From positions 186,001 to 250,000 of the forward strand of contig NZ_JAKCWP010000005.1 in the NCBI RefSeq assembly GCF_028767125.1: a stretch of DNA of 64,000 bases, read 5' to 3'. Numbering within the stretch: position 1 is the stretch's first letter; every line of letters begins with the position of its first letter. Below the pieces are notes generated by a model, which saw only the letters and a list, made by a program, of their open reading frames with translations, was not told the DNA's origin and searched no databases. The position numbers were made by a program, and so were the translations under genes. This document shows, piece by piece, positions 25,876-34,760 of the stretch. This stretch comes from Chelativorans sp. YIM 93263. Its GTDB lineage: Bacteria; Pseudomonadota; Alphaproteobacteria; Rhizobiales; Rhizobiaceae.

Positions 25876-26942
25876 TGCTCACCCCTCAGCTTCATGCCGA
25901 GCCGCCAGTTGACGACACGTGCCAGCCGCTCCTGCAGCGAGTTCGGGAGGAAAGTGTGCCAGCGCCCGAGATTTTCCCGCCCGACCACAACGATAATGAC
26001 GAGCACCAGGCCGATCCAGAACATCCAGTACTGCGGTGTGATCACCGAAAGCCAGTCGCGTAGCAGTGTGAAGACGATCGCGCCGATGATACCGCCGTAA
26101 AGATACCCCACACCGCCCAGCACCAGGACGAGCAACACATCCGCCGAGCGGTGAAAAGCCAGCACGTCGATCGACACGAAACTCGTGGTATGCGTCAGCA
26201 GGGCACCGGCAATGCCGGCGTAAACGGCGGCGACCGTGTAGATCGCGACAATTCTCCGCCGAGAGGGAACGCCGACCATAGCGGCGCGCACGGGATTGCC
26301 CTTGATGGCCTTGAGCGACAGCCCGAAGGGCGCATTAACCAGCCGCCGGGCCAGGCACGTGAGAATGAACAGGACGAAGAGGCAATAGATGTAGCCGGTC
26401 TTGCCCCACAGATCGAACTCGAACAGGCCCAGGATAGGTCCCACCATGACGCCGCTCAACCCATCGGCGCCACCCGTCAACCACGCCATCTGGTTGGCGA
26501 CCTCAGCCAGCATCAGGGCTATCCCCAAGGTCGTCATAAGGCGGGTAAGGTCCGATCCGCGCAACACCAGGAAACTGGTCGCAAAGCCGAAAATACCACT
26601 TGCTGCTGCGGCAACGAAGAGCCCCGTGACAGGCTCGGCGTAAATGTGCTTTGCAAATATCCCGGCCGCGTAAGCGCCCAGTCCGAAGAAAGCGCCATGC
26701 CCCAGCGAGACGATCCCGGCATAGCCGAGGATGAGGTCCAGAGAGATGGCGAAGAGCGCGACAATCGCGATCTCCGTCAACACAAGCATGTGCGACGGTA
26801 GCAGAAAGATCGCGGCGAAAGCCGCAACCCAAAGCACGATCTCGAACGCGCGCCAGGCGCTAAGCCGGCGAAGCTGCGTAGCCGCCACGCTCTCCGTCAC
26901 GGGTGCGGAAACCTTACCGGCGTTTTCGCTCATCGTGCTCAC
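25872..26942 (-). CDS. livM: Branched-chain-type ABC transporter permease LivM
   Basis: 356-residue inner-membrane permease with about ten spans. The LivM hallmark YAGIVSLGHGAFFGLGAYAAG is near 72-92, and the EAA-like coupling loop includes GLSLKAIKGNPVRAAMVGV. GTG 26942 overlaps the livH stop as GTGA; ATG 26933 is the alternative start. The N-terminus has a longer hydrophilic extension than E. coli LivM lacks of this sort would suggest, about 30 residues. Confidence 0.92.
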   Translation of the reverse strand: MSTMSENAGKVSAPVTESVAATQLRRLSAWRAFEIVLWVAAFAAIFLLPSHMLVLTEIAIVALFAISLDLILGYAGIVSLGHGAFFGLGAYAAGIFAKHIYAEPVTGLFVAAAASGIFGFATSFLVLRGSDLTRLMTTLGIALMLAEVANQMAWLTGGADGLSGVMVGPILGLFEFDLWGKTGYIYCLFVLFILTCLARRLVNAPFGLSLKAIKGNPVRAAMVGVPSRRRIVAIYTVAAVYAGIAGALLTHTTSFVSIDVLAFHRSADVLLVLVLGGVGYLYGGIIGAIVFTLLRDWLSVITPQYWMFWIGLVLVIIVVVGRENLGRWHTFLPNSLQERLARVVNWRLGMKLRGEQ

Positions 26943-27814
26943 CGGCTGGCTTCCCGCGCGAACAGCCCATGCGGGCGAAACACCAGAACCAGAACCATGA
27001 CACCATAGATGATGAAGGCGCCGATCTCGGGCACATAGTACTTGCCTGCCACGTCGGCGATTCCGAGCAACAGCGCTGCTAGGAATGGGCCCGTAATCGA
27101 TGATGTGCCACCCACGGTGACGACGATGAGAAAATAGACGATGTATTTGAGCGCAAAGTTGGGATCCAATCCAAGGACCTCCGCACCCATGGCCCCGCCA
27201 AGCCCGGCCAGCCCCGAGCCGAGCGCAAAAGTCAGCGCGAAGACGACTGAAACATTGATGCCCAGCCCCCGCGCCACCCGGCCGTCATCGACCGCGGCTC
27301 GCAGCTGGCTCCCAAAACGCGTTCTGGTCAATGCGAGCTGGAGAGCGACAACGAGGACCGCGCAGAACACCGTAATGAAGATCCTGTATCGACCGACACC
27401 CACACCAAAAATCTCGATACGGCCACGCAGCTCCGGTGGCAATTGAATAAGCTGCTGCTGCCCGCCCATGAAATAATGCGCCGCCGCAATCGACATGAAG
27501 ACGAGGCCGACCGAGAACAGCACCTGGTCCAGATGCGGCGCCGAGTAGAGCCGGCGGTAGAGCGTGCGTTCCAGCACTGCGCCGATCACCCCGACGGCAA
27601 GGAAGGCTATAAGCAGACACCAATAGAAGGATACCCCGTGGCGATTCATCAGAACCACGGTGATGTAACCACCCACCATGGCGAACGCGCCATGTGCGAG
27701 ATTGATGAAGTTCATCAATCCAAGCGTAATCGCCAAGCCCACGGCGATGATGAACAAAAGCATCCCGTAGGCGATACCGTCGAAGAGAATGGTCAGCATG
27801 GCACGGCTCGGCAC
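26939..27814 (-). CDS. livH: Branched-chain-type ABC transporter permease LivH
   Basis: 291-residue permease (286 if the ATG at 27799 is used instead of GTG 27814). It has about eight spans. The family motif LGLMNFINLAHGAFAMVGGY is near 31-50, and the coupling loop has GSQLRAAVDDGRVARGLGIN. It lies 57 bases after livK, the intervening DNA holding an 11-base stem-loop, and overlaps livM by four bases. Forms the channel with LivM. Confidence 0.92.
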   Translation of the reverse strand: MPSRAMLTILFDGIAYGMLLFIIAVGLAITLGLMNFINLAHGAFAMVGGYITVVLMNRHGVSFYWCLLIAFLAVGVIGAVLERTLYRRLYSAPHLDQVLFSVGLVFMSIAAAHYFMGGQQQLIQLPPELRGRIEIFGVGVGRYRIFITVFCAVLVVALQLALTRTRFGSQLRAAVDDGRVARGLGINVSVVFALTFALGSGLAGLGGAMGAEVLGLDPNFALKYIVYFLIVVTVGGTSSITGPFLAALLLGIADVAGKYYVPEIGAFIIYGVMVLVLVFRPHGLFAREASR

Positions 27815-27826
27815 TCAAGAACAAAC

Positions 27827-27852
27827 GTGGCGAGGACGGCTGTCCTCGCCAC
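27827..27852 (-). promoter_or_regulatory. Stem-loop between livK and livH
   Basis: Perfect 11-base inverted repeat GTGGCGAGGAC / GTCCTCGCCAC with a 4-base loop. A second small hairpin (GGGCC / GGCCC, 27855-27869) lies next to the livK stop. In the transcript the stem is followed by GTTTGTTCTTG, only moderately U-rich. Partial termination or 3'-end protection here would raise binding protein over permease, a common design in ABC importers. Confidence 0.55.
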
Positions 27853-27870
27853 ACGGGCCTAAATGGCCCC

Positions 27871-29061
27871 TTATTCTGCTGAATCCTCAGCCTTCGCCGG
27901 GTCCTTGACGGCCTCGTAGGTCTCGAACTCTACATTATAGAGTTCTCCATCAACCTCCTCCACCTCGCGCATATAGATGTTCTGGATGATGTCACGGGTT
28001 TCCGGATCGATGGAGACCGGGCCGCGCGGGCTGGTCCAGGAAAGACCCTTGATGGCTTCCATCAACGCGTCACCATCCACTTCACCCTCCGTTTCTTCCA
28101 GCGCGGCGTAGATAAGATGCATGCCGTCATAGCCGCCAATGGCCATGAAGTTCGGGCGCATCCCGTCGTTGGCTTCCTCGAACGACTCGACGAAGGCCTC
28201 GTTTTCCGGGCTCTCGTGAGCGGCGGAATAATGATGTCCGGTAATCGTGCCGATCGCCGGCTCGCCCATCTCGTTGAGAAGATCGTCATCCGTCACGTCG
28301 CCGGTGGCGATCAGCCGAATGCCGGCTTCATTGAGACCGCGCTCGGTGAACTGCCGCATGAACAGCGAACCGACACCGGAAGGCAGGAACACGAAAACCG
28401 CGTCCGGCTCAGAATCGCGCACGCGCTGCAGGTACGGCGCGAAGTCCGGGTTCTCCAGCGGAACCCGCACCGCTTCGACGATTTCACCGCCATTCTCGGT
28501 GAATTCCTTGGTAAACCATGTTTCGGCATCGATACCGGGACCGTAATCGGTCACCAGCGTCACCACGCGGTTGATGTCGTTTTCATTCGCCCATGTGGCG
28601 ACCGGAACGGACGCCTGCGGAAGCGTGAAACTGGTACGCGTATAATACTCCGACTCTTTGGTAATCGAAGCCGTCGCCGCGGCCATGATCACAGCGGGGA
28701 TATTCGCCTGGTTGAGAACCGGACCGACGGAAAGCGCCAGCGGCGTAAGCCCGAAACCTGCCAATACGTTGACACCCTCGTTCACCACCAGTTCCTGCGC
28801 GATACGGCGGGTCTGGTCTGCCGTGCCGGCATCGTCACGCACGATAAGCTCGACTGTCTTGCCGGCGGCCGTGTCACCGTTCATTTCCATATAGGTGCGC
28901 GCGCCGGCTTCCACCTGGCGGCCTGTCGAAGAGAAGGGGCCGGTCATGGGGAGAATAAGGCCGATCTTGACGGTATCCTCCTGCGCGCTTGCCGTCAGAG
29001 CCGTCTGTCCCAGCATGGCGACCCCTGCCGACGCGGCCATCAGCATTCTTCTGGTAATCAT
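27871..29061 (-). CDS. LivK-type periplasmic substrate-binding protein
   Basis: 396 residues from the ATG at 29061 (GGAGGAAACG upstream), beginning with a Tat/Sec-like signal MITRRMLMAASAGVAMLGQTALTASAQ, cleaved near residue 26. The mature part is a type I periplasmic-binding fold: IGLILPMTGPFSSTGRQVEAG, VIMAAATAS and TRTSFTLPQASVPVATWA. The ligand class for this family is amino acids, amides or aromatic acids. Here the neighbours (FAD amine oxidase, TSUP exporter) favour an amine or sulfonated amine, but that is inference. Confidence 0.92.
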   Translation of the reverse strand: MITRRMLMAASAGVAMLGQTALTASAQEDTVKIGLILPMTGPFSSTGRQVEAGARTYMEMNGDTAAGKTVELIVRDDAGTADQTRRIAQELVVNEGVNVLAGFGLTPLALSVGPVLNQANIPAVIMAAATASITKESEYYTRTSFTLPQASVPVATWANENDINRVVTLVTDYGPGIDAETWFTKEFTENGGEIVEAVRVPLENPDFAPYLQRVRDSEPDAVFVFLPSGVGSLFMRQFTERGLNEAGIRLIATGDVTDDDLLNEMGEPAIGTITGHHYSAAHESPENEAFVESFEEANDGMRPNFMAIGGYDGMHLIYAALEETEGEVDGDALMEAIKGLSWTSPRGPVSIDPETRDIIQNIYMREVEEVDGELYNVEFETYEAVKDPAKAEDSAE

Positions 29062-29108
29062 CGTTTCCTCCACTTTGTCCGGCGGATCGGTCCGTCCACC
29101 CTTTTCAG

Positions 29109-29852
29109 TTACGCGGAAACCAGCGCCAGTCCCGGCACACGCGAGATCAGGCTGCGGTCTTCGTCCATAACAAACTCCAGATTGTGCCGTGCCAAGCGCG
29201 CATGCTCTCGGGCCAGCGCCTCCGCGCGCGTCCCCTCGCGCAGCTCGATCGCCGAAACGATCTCCCGATGCTGACGCTGAGCATGGCTCAACGACAGACG
29301 GAAAGCGAGCACGTCTTCCTGCTTTTCCAGGAAGGAGCTGGGCGAGGCGAATGGCAGCTGCGTCGCGCGCTCCACCTCCCGGCGCATCATGTCGCTGCCT
29401 GGCAGCGCCGCAAGCGCCACGTGGAATTCAGCGTTTAGCTCGACATAGCGGTCGAACAACATGTCCTCGGGGCTGTCGCGAAAGCACTTGTCCAACTCGG
29501 TTACAAGCTGCTTGATCGCCTTCAGGCTGGCCGGCGCAACACCGCGCTCTGCCGCCAGCCGCGCCGCCGTGCCTTCCAGCACCCCGCGTATCTCGATCGC
29601 ATCGAAGACATCGGCCATGGTGAAGCTGCGAACGGCAAACCCGCCGGAGGGTATCTGCTCCAGAAGGCCCTCTTGCTCCAGACGCGCCAGCGCGGCCCGC
29701 AACGGCGTGCGCGAGATGCCGAGCCGGTCGGCAAGGCTGGCTTCGGACAATCGCTCACCCGGCGGCACGTCGCCGCCCAACACGAGATCGCGAACGCCGA
29801 GAAGCGCCTTGAGCGTCTGGCTGTCACGCTTCGTGTCCGCTGCCCGCTTCAT
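29109..29852 (-). CDS. GntR/FCD-family transcriptional regulator
   Basis: 247 residues. N-terminal winged helix: GERLSEASLADRLGISRTPLRAALARLEQEGLLEQ near 32-66, with the GntR hallmark ISRTPLR. C-terminal FCD ligand domain has FDAIEIRGVLEGTAARLAAER near 83-103 and the metal/ligand residues in LNAEFHVALA and HREIVSAIE. It is first of the liv operon and 101 bases from the FAD oxidase gene. A palindromic operator inside its own promoter suggests autoregulation and control of the transport genes. Confidence 0.92.
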   Translation of the reverse strand: MKRAADTKRDSQTLKALLGVRDLVLGGDVPPGERLSEASLADRLGISRTPLRAALARLEQEGLLEQIPSGGFAVRSFTMADVFDAIEIRGVLEGTAARLAAERGVAPASLKAIKQLVTELDKCFRDSPEDMLFDRYVELNAEFHVALAALPGSDMMRREVERATQLPFASPSSFLEKQEDVLAFRLSLSHAQRQHREIVSAIELREGTRAEALAREHARLARHNLEFVMDEDRSLISRVPGLALVSA

Positions 29853-29895
29853 CCGTTCGGTCCCCCTGCCCGTTCGTCAAATTCGCCTGAGTGAC

Positions 29896-29923
29896 AGAAT
29901 ACGTTCGGTATACCGATCGTCAA
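29896..29923 (-). promoter_or_regulatory. gntR-liv promoter with embedded GntR operator
   Basis: On the minus strand, TTGACG (29923-29918) and TATTCT (29901-29896) are 16 bases apart. The spacer holds the perfect 12-base palindrome TCGGTATACCGA (29905-29916), whose GTATAC core is typical of FCD-type GntR operators. Binding there would block RNA polymerase, and effector release would switch on gntR-livKHMGF. Confidence 0.65.
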
Positions 29924-29953
29924 TACTTTTTGATCAAAGACTTAATGCTTCCA

Positions 29954-31237
29954 TCAATAGGACAAGCGCGTCAGATGAAGCGCTTGCGCTCCCCACTCTA
30001 TGCCCGCTTCTCGCATCGCCGGAAAGGACTGAGCGCGCGGCGGAGTAAGGGGTAGCGGCATTTCCTCTTCCGGCAACTCGCCCATGAGATGCCGCGCCAG
30101 AAGCTGGCCGAACACGGTTCCCGGCGCGATCCCCCGGCCATTATAGCCACTGAATCCGATAATTCTCTCGTCAAGCCTGTGAAATTTCGGCAGGTGATCG
30201 TCCGTCATGCCGATCATTCCATGCCAGGCGTGCGTGAATCCGATATCGCGCAAAGCCGGAAACAGCTTGCGCAGCGTGTGGCGCGCCCATGAAGCGTGAA
30301 CGGCACGCCCCGACCCGCGCAGCGCCCCGACACTGCCCAGAAGCAGACGCCCCTGCCCGTCGCGGCGGAACGCTGTGAGAACCTTGTTGGTATCCCAAGC
30401 GCCCTGGCGCTCCGGCAGAATGTGCTCGAGCGTTTTCGCGTCGAGCGGCTCGGTCGCAAAGTTGAAAAACGGCAGGTGGACGACCTCCGACCGAAGCTCG
30501 GGCCAAAGACCGCTTGTGTAGGCGTTCGTGGCGGCCACCACCCAATCCGCGGCAACACTGCCGTCCGGCGTTTTGACCCGCCACCGGGCTCCGTCACGTT
30601 CAATCGCAACGGCCGGTGATTGCGTAAAGATCGTTGCGCCAGCCGAAATGGCCGCCTGTGCGAGCCCGCGCGCATAAGCTAACGGCTGGATGGTACCCGC
30701 GCGCTCGTCGAGAAGCGCACCGGCGTAGGCCTCGCTCCCGGTTTTGGCCGCGGTTTGGGCCGCATCAAGCAACCGGACGGGCGCACCCCGCGCCTGCCAT
30801 TGGCGCGTACGTTCGCGAAGCTGGTTAAGCCCTTTTTGCCCAACCGCGCAATGAAGCGTTCCTGCGCGCTCCGGCTCGCAACGGATCCGGTGCTTTTCGA
30901 TCAGATCGAAGACCAGACGCGGGGCATCTGCCAAAACCGCCAGCAGCCGCTCTCCGTGAAGCTCGCCGAGCGTGCCCGGCAGATCGTCTGGGAGCACCCA
31001 CATACCGGCATTCACCAGGCCCACATTACGCCCCGATCCGCCGTGGCCGATCCCTGCTGCTTCCAGAACGACAGGTTTAATGCCGGCTTCAGCCAGATGC
31101 AGCGCGGCGGACAGCCCGGTAAAGCCGCCACCGACGATCACGACGTCAGCCGATGTCGCACCGGAGAGTGGCGATGTCTCCGGTGCCGCCGGCGCGGTTG
31201 CAGCCCATAGACCCTGACCGTCGGTATTGTGGTGCAT
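29954..31237 (-). CDS. FAD-dependent amino acid/amine oxidoreductase (DAO family)
   Basis: 427 residues from the ATG at 31237. FAD dinucleotide-binding motif DVVIVGGGFTGLSAALHLAEAG near 31-52, and the second FAD stretch GHGGSGRNVGLVNAG. The C-terminal FAD contact is in GFSGYNGRGIAPGT. It resembles gamma-glutamylputrescine oxidase and related proteins that oxidise secondary or primary amines. The GAGGSGRN-like motif around the flavin is typical. It begins 11 bases after the TSUP gene ends and precedes gntR-liv on the same strand. It probably oxidises the compound imported by the liv-type system. Confidence 0.88.
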   Translation of the reverse strand: MHHNTDGQGLWAATAPAAPETSPLSGATSADVVIVGGGFTGLSAALHLAEAGIKPVVLEAAGIGHGGSGRNVGLVNAGMWVLPDDLPGTLGELHGERLLAVLADAPRLVFDLIEKHRIRCEPERAGTLHCAVGQKGLNQLRERTRQWQARGAPVRLLDAAQTAAKTGSEAYAGALLDERAGTIQPLAYARGLAQAAISAGATIFTQSPAVAIERDGARWRVKTPDGSVAADWVVAATNAYTSGLWPELRSEVVHLPFFNFATEPLDAKTLEHILPERQGAWDTNKVLTAFRRDGQGRLLLGSVGALRGSGRAVHASWARHTLRKLFPALRDIGFTHAWHGMIGMTDDHLPKFHRLDERIIGFSGYNGRGIAPGTVFGQLLARHLMGELPEEEMPLPLTPPRAQSFPAMREAGIEWGAQALHLTRLSY

Positions 31238-31248
31238 GAATTTCCTCG

Positions 31249-31998
31249 CTACCCCATCAACGCATCGTACACGAGTTTCAAAGCCAATATCCCGAGCAGT
31301 ACTAGGACTGCGCGGTCGAATGTTTCCTTCGACATCCTCCGCGCGAGTGCAGCTCCAGCGGGCATGAAGGCAAGTATCGGGATCACCGCCGCCAGGCTGA
31401 TGATTGCATCCCGCACGTGGAAAATGCCGAGATAGCCCAGCGCTGCGCCTTGCAGCACCGTCATGGAAGCAAAAAAGACGGAGATCGTCGAAATGAAAAC
31501 CGGCCGTTCCAGCTTCATGGCGTTTAGGAACGAGATCGAAACCGGAGCGGAAATGCCCGAAGCGCCTTGCAGAACGCCGGCCGTAAGCCCGGCCGGCAAT
31601 GAGAGTTTGCGTGCAAGTGTATAAGCGATTTTCCAATCCGGGCGGGCGAAGCGTAGTATGATATAAACAAACACCGCCCCCGCTACGATCATCGAAAGCA
31701 ATTCCTGGGAGAAGTAGGCCAGAATCACCGTACCGACGAGTACGCCAGCCGCGCCGGCCCCGGCAAAGCTCCAAACGAAGGCGGCCGGAAGGCGGTGATC
31801 ACGATAGTGCCAGCCCTGCCAGACATTGGTCAACAGGTTCGGCATCAGCATCACCACCACGGCGAACTTCACGTTGAAGATCATGGCCAGCGCCGGAACC
31901 GCGAGAAGGGGGGCACCCGCCCCCGTGGCGCCTTTTATGATTCCCCCCGCGGCAAGGCAGGCAAAGATGATGGCGAGTTCTATGTATTCAAATGTCAC
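31249..31998 (-). CDS. TSUP-family (TauE/SafE) anion exporter
   Basis: 249 residues with about eight membrane spans. The inverted repeat motifs are visible: GGIIKGATGAGAPLLAVPAL near 18-37 and LTAGVLQGASGISAPVSISFL near 138-158 (the G-x-x-x-GxxG-P pattern). Members export sulfite, sulfoacetate or related organic anions. Upstream of the FAD oxidase in one transcription unit, it hints that the catabolised compound carries a sulfonate or yields another anion to be discarded. Confidence 0.87.
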   Translation of the reverse strand: MTFEYIELAIIFACLAAGGIIKGATGAGAPLLAVPALAMIFNVKFAVVVMLMPNLLTNVWQGWHYRDHRLPAAFVWSFAGAGAAGVLVGTVILAYFSQELLSMIVAGAVFVYIILRFARPDWKIAYTLARKLSLPAGLTAGVLQGASGISAPVSISFLNAMKLERPVFISTISVFFASMTVLQGAALGYLGIFHVRDAIISLAAVIPILAFMPAGAALARRMSKETFDRAVLVLLGILALKLVYDALMG

Positions 31999-32125
31999 GG
32001 GGGAAACTTGATTGATTGAGACGCAGCCGGTTTAACCCACTCGGCACCCGAGTTCCAGAGGCTGTTTAGGACGTGGGGTGGAGACTGCTTTGGCTCGTCT
32101 CAATGGCTGTCCGACACAGCGATTT

Positions 32126-32280
32126 TCATTCAAACGGATGCCGGCGCTCCTTGCGAATGACATCGACCGCGCGCCGAAGCACGTCCGGAAGATCCTCGCG
32201 GTGCGCCACCCATTCGGCCTCTTCCTATTTTGGTATACTGCTCTCCCAACCCAAGGCCATCGCTTTGTGGAACCGCGTCC
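32126..32280 (-). pseudogene. Remnant of a ThDP-dependent enzyme C-terminus, with in-frame stop
   Basis: Minus-strand translation from about 32280 reads FHKAMALGWESSIPK, a TAG stop, then EEAEWVAHREDLPDVLRRA and VDVIRKERRHPFE, ending in TGA at 32126. The second part resembles the last residues of acetolactate-synthase-like ThDP enzymes (AEWV...REDL...LRRA). Nothing upstream continues the domain, so this is a decayed 3' tail. Identity is from pattern memory over about 50 residues, hence tentative. Confidence 0.35.
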
Positions 32281-32383
32281 TGTTTCGACGCGTTGGAAGT
32301 GAGTAGTGCAAGCGGCGGCGACCCGCAGAAAAGCAGCCGGAACAGCGCCTGCTGCGGTGCTCTGCGCACGAAGACGACGCGAC

Positions 32384-32480
32384 TTAGGAAGCCATGGCGA
32401 GGCGCTGTAACCGATATCCCTTCCTCATGGAAATTACGTTGACAGCATTCATGTCCGCGTGCAGATTGTATACTGATAGA
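32384..32480 (-). pseudogene. Possible TnpB transposase C-terminal remnant
   Basis: The minus frame ending in TAA at 32384 reads NLHADMNAVNVISMRKGYRL then about eight residues. HADMNA followed by an N/I-rich helix is the end of IS200/IS605 TnpB proteins, where the Asp completes the RuvC site. The zinc-finger and RuvC parts are missing. It is short, so the call is weak, but it fits the scarred surroundings. Confidence 0.3.
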
Positions 32481-32522
32481 ATGCAGTGGGCGTGATCGGA
32501 CGATCACGTGTGAGGAGGTCCC

Positions 32523-33664
<1,142 letters not shown>

Positions 33665-33766
33665 TATGTCTAAAAGCTGGAATCTTCCATAGAAGAGCCC
33701 AAGGTTTCTGCGGCAGAACCCGGCAGGAGAGCTACCCTCTAAAGCGGATCAGCGCATGGTTTTCAT

Positions 33767-33787
33767 CCCGAGGCCGGTGGCCTCGGG
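33767..33787. terminator. GC-rich hairpin between metF scar and visN
   Basis: Perfect 9-base stem CCCGAGGCC / GGCCTCGGG with a 3-base loop, about 100 bases after the demethylase remnant. No T-run follows on either strand. It may insulate visNR from upstream transcription, or be a repeat element; I saw no second copy in the window. Confidence 0.35.
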
Positions 33788-33831
33788 CCCCATTGGATCC
33801 TCAAGAATTGTTAACCTCATTAATCGATTTC

Positions 33832-33859
33832 TTGACGAATCGCGCCATCCGCTTATCCT
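33832..33859 (+). promoter_or_regulatory. Candidate visN promoter
   Basis: TTGACG (33832-33837) and TATCCT (33854-33859) separated by 16 bases, in an AT-rich patch. This would give a leader of about 200 bases before visN. The -10 matches the consensus at four of six positions, so this is a moderate prediction. Confidence 0.35.
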
Positions 33860-34039
33860 TCCTCAAAAAAAGGGGACGGATACCAAAGGTGTAAATTGCA
33901 CCGCGTTCTTCTTTCGTTTTGGACTGGAACGGGCGTGCGCTGTCACAATAAAGTTGAGCGTATCCAATAGCGTCACGCGGACCGCTGGGCTCGTCTACAT
34001 GGTTCGGTTTTGCGAACTTGGGGACTGAAAACGTCCCGG

Positions 34040-34055
34040 CGGCTTTTAAAAGCCG
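34040..34055 (+). promoter_or_regulatory. 16-base palindrome just upstream of visN
   Basis: CGGCTTTTAAAAGCCG is a perfect palindrome ending 17 bases before the visN ATG and just before its AAGGCAG ribosome site. It could be a dimeric regulator's operator or a hairpin limiting visN translation. Confidence 0.4.
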
Positions 34056-34072
34056 GGTGGAAAAGGCAGAAG

Positions 34073-34747
34073 ATGGATACGGAGACTCGCGAGCGGAGGA
34101 AAACAGCGGAGCCGATAGGCACCGAGCCCGCGAGAGAGCTTTCGGCCTTTCTGGCGCGCCAGACGCGCGAACTGGGAGCGAATGACTACCTTCTCTTGGA
34201 CGCGAGCGGCTGCATTCTGTCTTCCAACTGGATCTATGATGCAGTTGCCGAGGTAGGGCTTCCCAACATCTCCCAACTGGCCAGGAGTTCCGCGCTCACC
34301 TGGCCCGGTCAGGAAATTCGTGGCTACCATCCGCTGGCGCTGTCGGCATTGACGGAGCGCGACGAAATCGCCGCATTGGCCTACTACGGTCATCAGGAAG
34401 TGTTTGTGTTGGCATTGCCGACGCATAAGCCGCGCCACCTTCTGCTTTCGGCCGGAAAGCCGGGCGCGGTCGATAAATCCAAGCTCAGCCGCGCCCAGAT
34501 GACCTGCTGCTATGCACTCTCCCAACTCATTCCTGCGGGGAGCGAGCAGTCTGAGAATCCGCTTAACGCCAACGAAATAGACTGTCTTTCCTGGGTTTCG
34601 CATGGCAAGACAACCGACGAGGTGGCGCTTATCCTGAACGTCTCCACCAACATGGTGAACAGCCAGATCGCCCACGCAATCCATAAACTCAAGGCCAAGA
34701 ATCGGGCTATGGCGATCGCAGCAGCCATTCGGCGCAACCTGATATGA
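34073..34747 (+). CDS. visN: LuxR-type flagellar master regulator VisN
   Basis: 224 residues from the ATG at 34073. The C-terminal LuxR helix-turn-helix reads LNANEIDCLSWVSHGKTTDEVALILNVSTNMVNSQI near 160-195. The N-terminal ligand domain has NDYLLLDASGCILSSNW near 36-52. In Sinorhizobium VisN and VisR form a heterodimer at the top of the motility cascade and activate rem. Here the pair heads the flagellar locus in the same order. The longer frame from 34010 crosses the palindrome and is unlikely. Confidence 0.87.
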   Translation: MDTETRERRKTAEPIGTEPARELSAFLARQTRELGANDYLLLDASGCILSSNWIYDAVAEVGLPNISQLARSSALTWPGQEIRGYHPLALSALTERDEIAALAYYGHQEVFVLALPTHKPRHLLLSAGKPGAVDKSKLSRAQMTCCYALSQLIPAGSEQSENPLNANEIDCLSWVSHGKTTDEVALILNVSTNMVNSQIAHAIHKLKAKNRAMAIAAAIRRNLI

Positions 34748-34760
34748 GGTTGTAGAGGCG

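Larger units (their letters stand above)
33665..34072. other. Intergenic region before visN
   Basis: About 410 bases with no credible gene. A 90-codon open frame (33756-34028) starts in a hairpin and has no family features. The region holds a strong hairpin at 33767-33787, a candidate promoter at 33832-33859 and a palindrome at 34040-34055, all listed separately. It is more AT-rich than its surroundings near 33800-33900, as expected for a control region. Confidence 0.5.

Noticed and set aside
33756-34028. 90-codon plus-strand frame before visN
   Set aside because: It begins inside a perfect hairpin, crosses the AT-rich candidate promoter and has no recognisable protein character.
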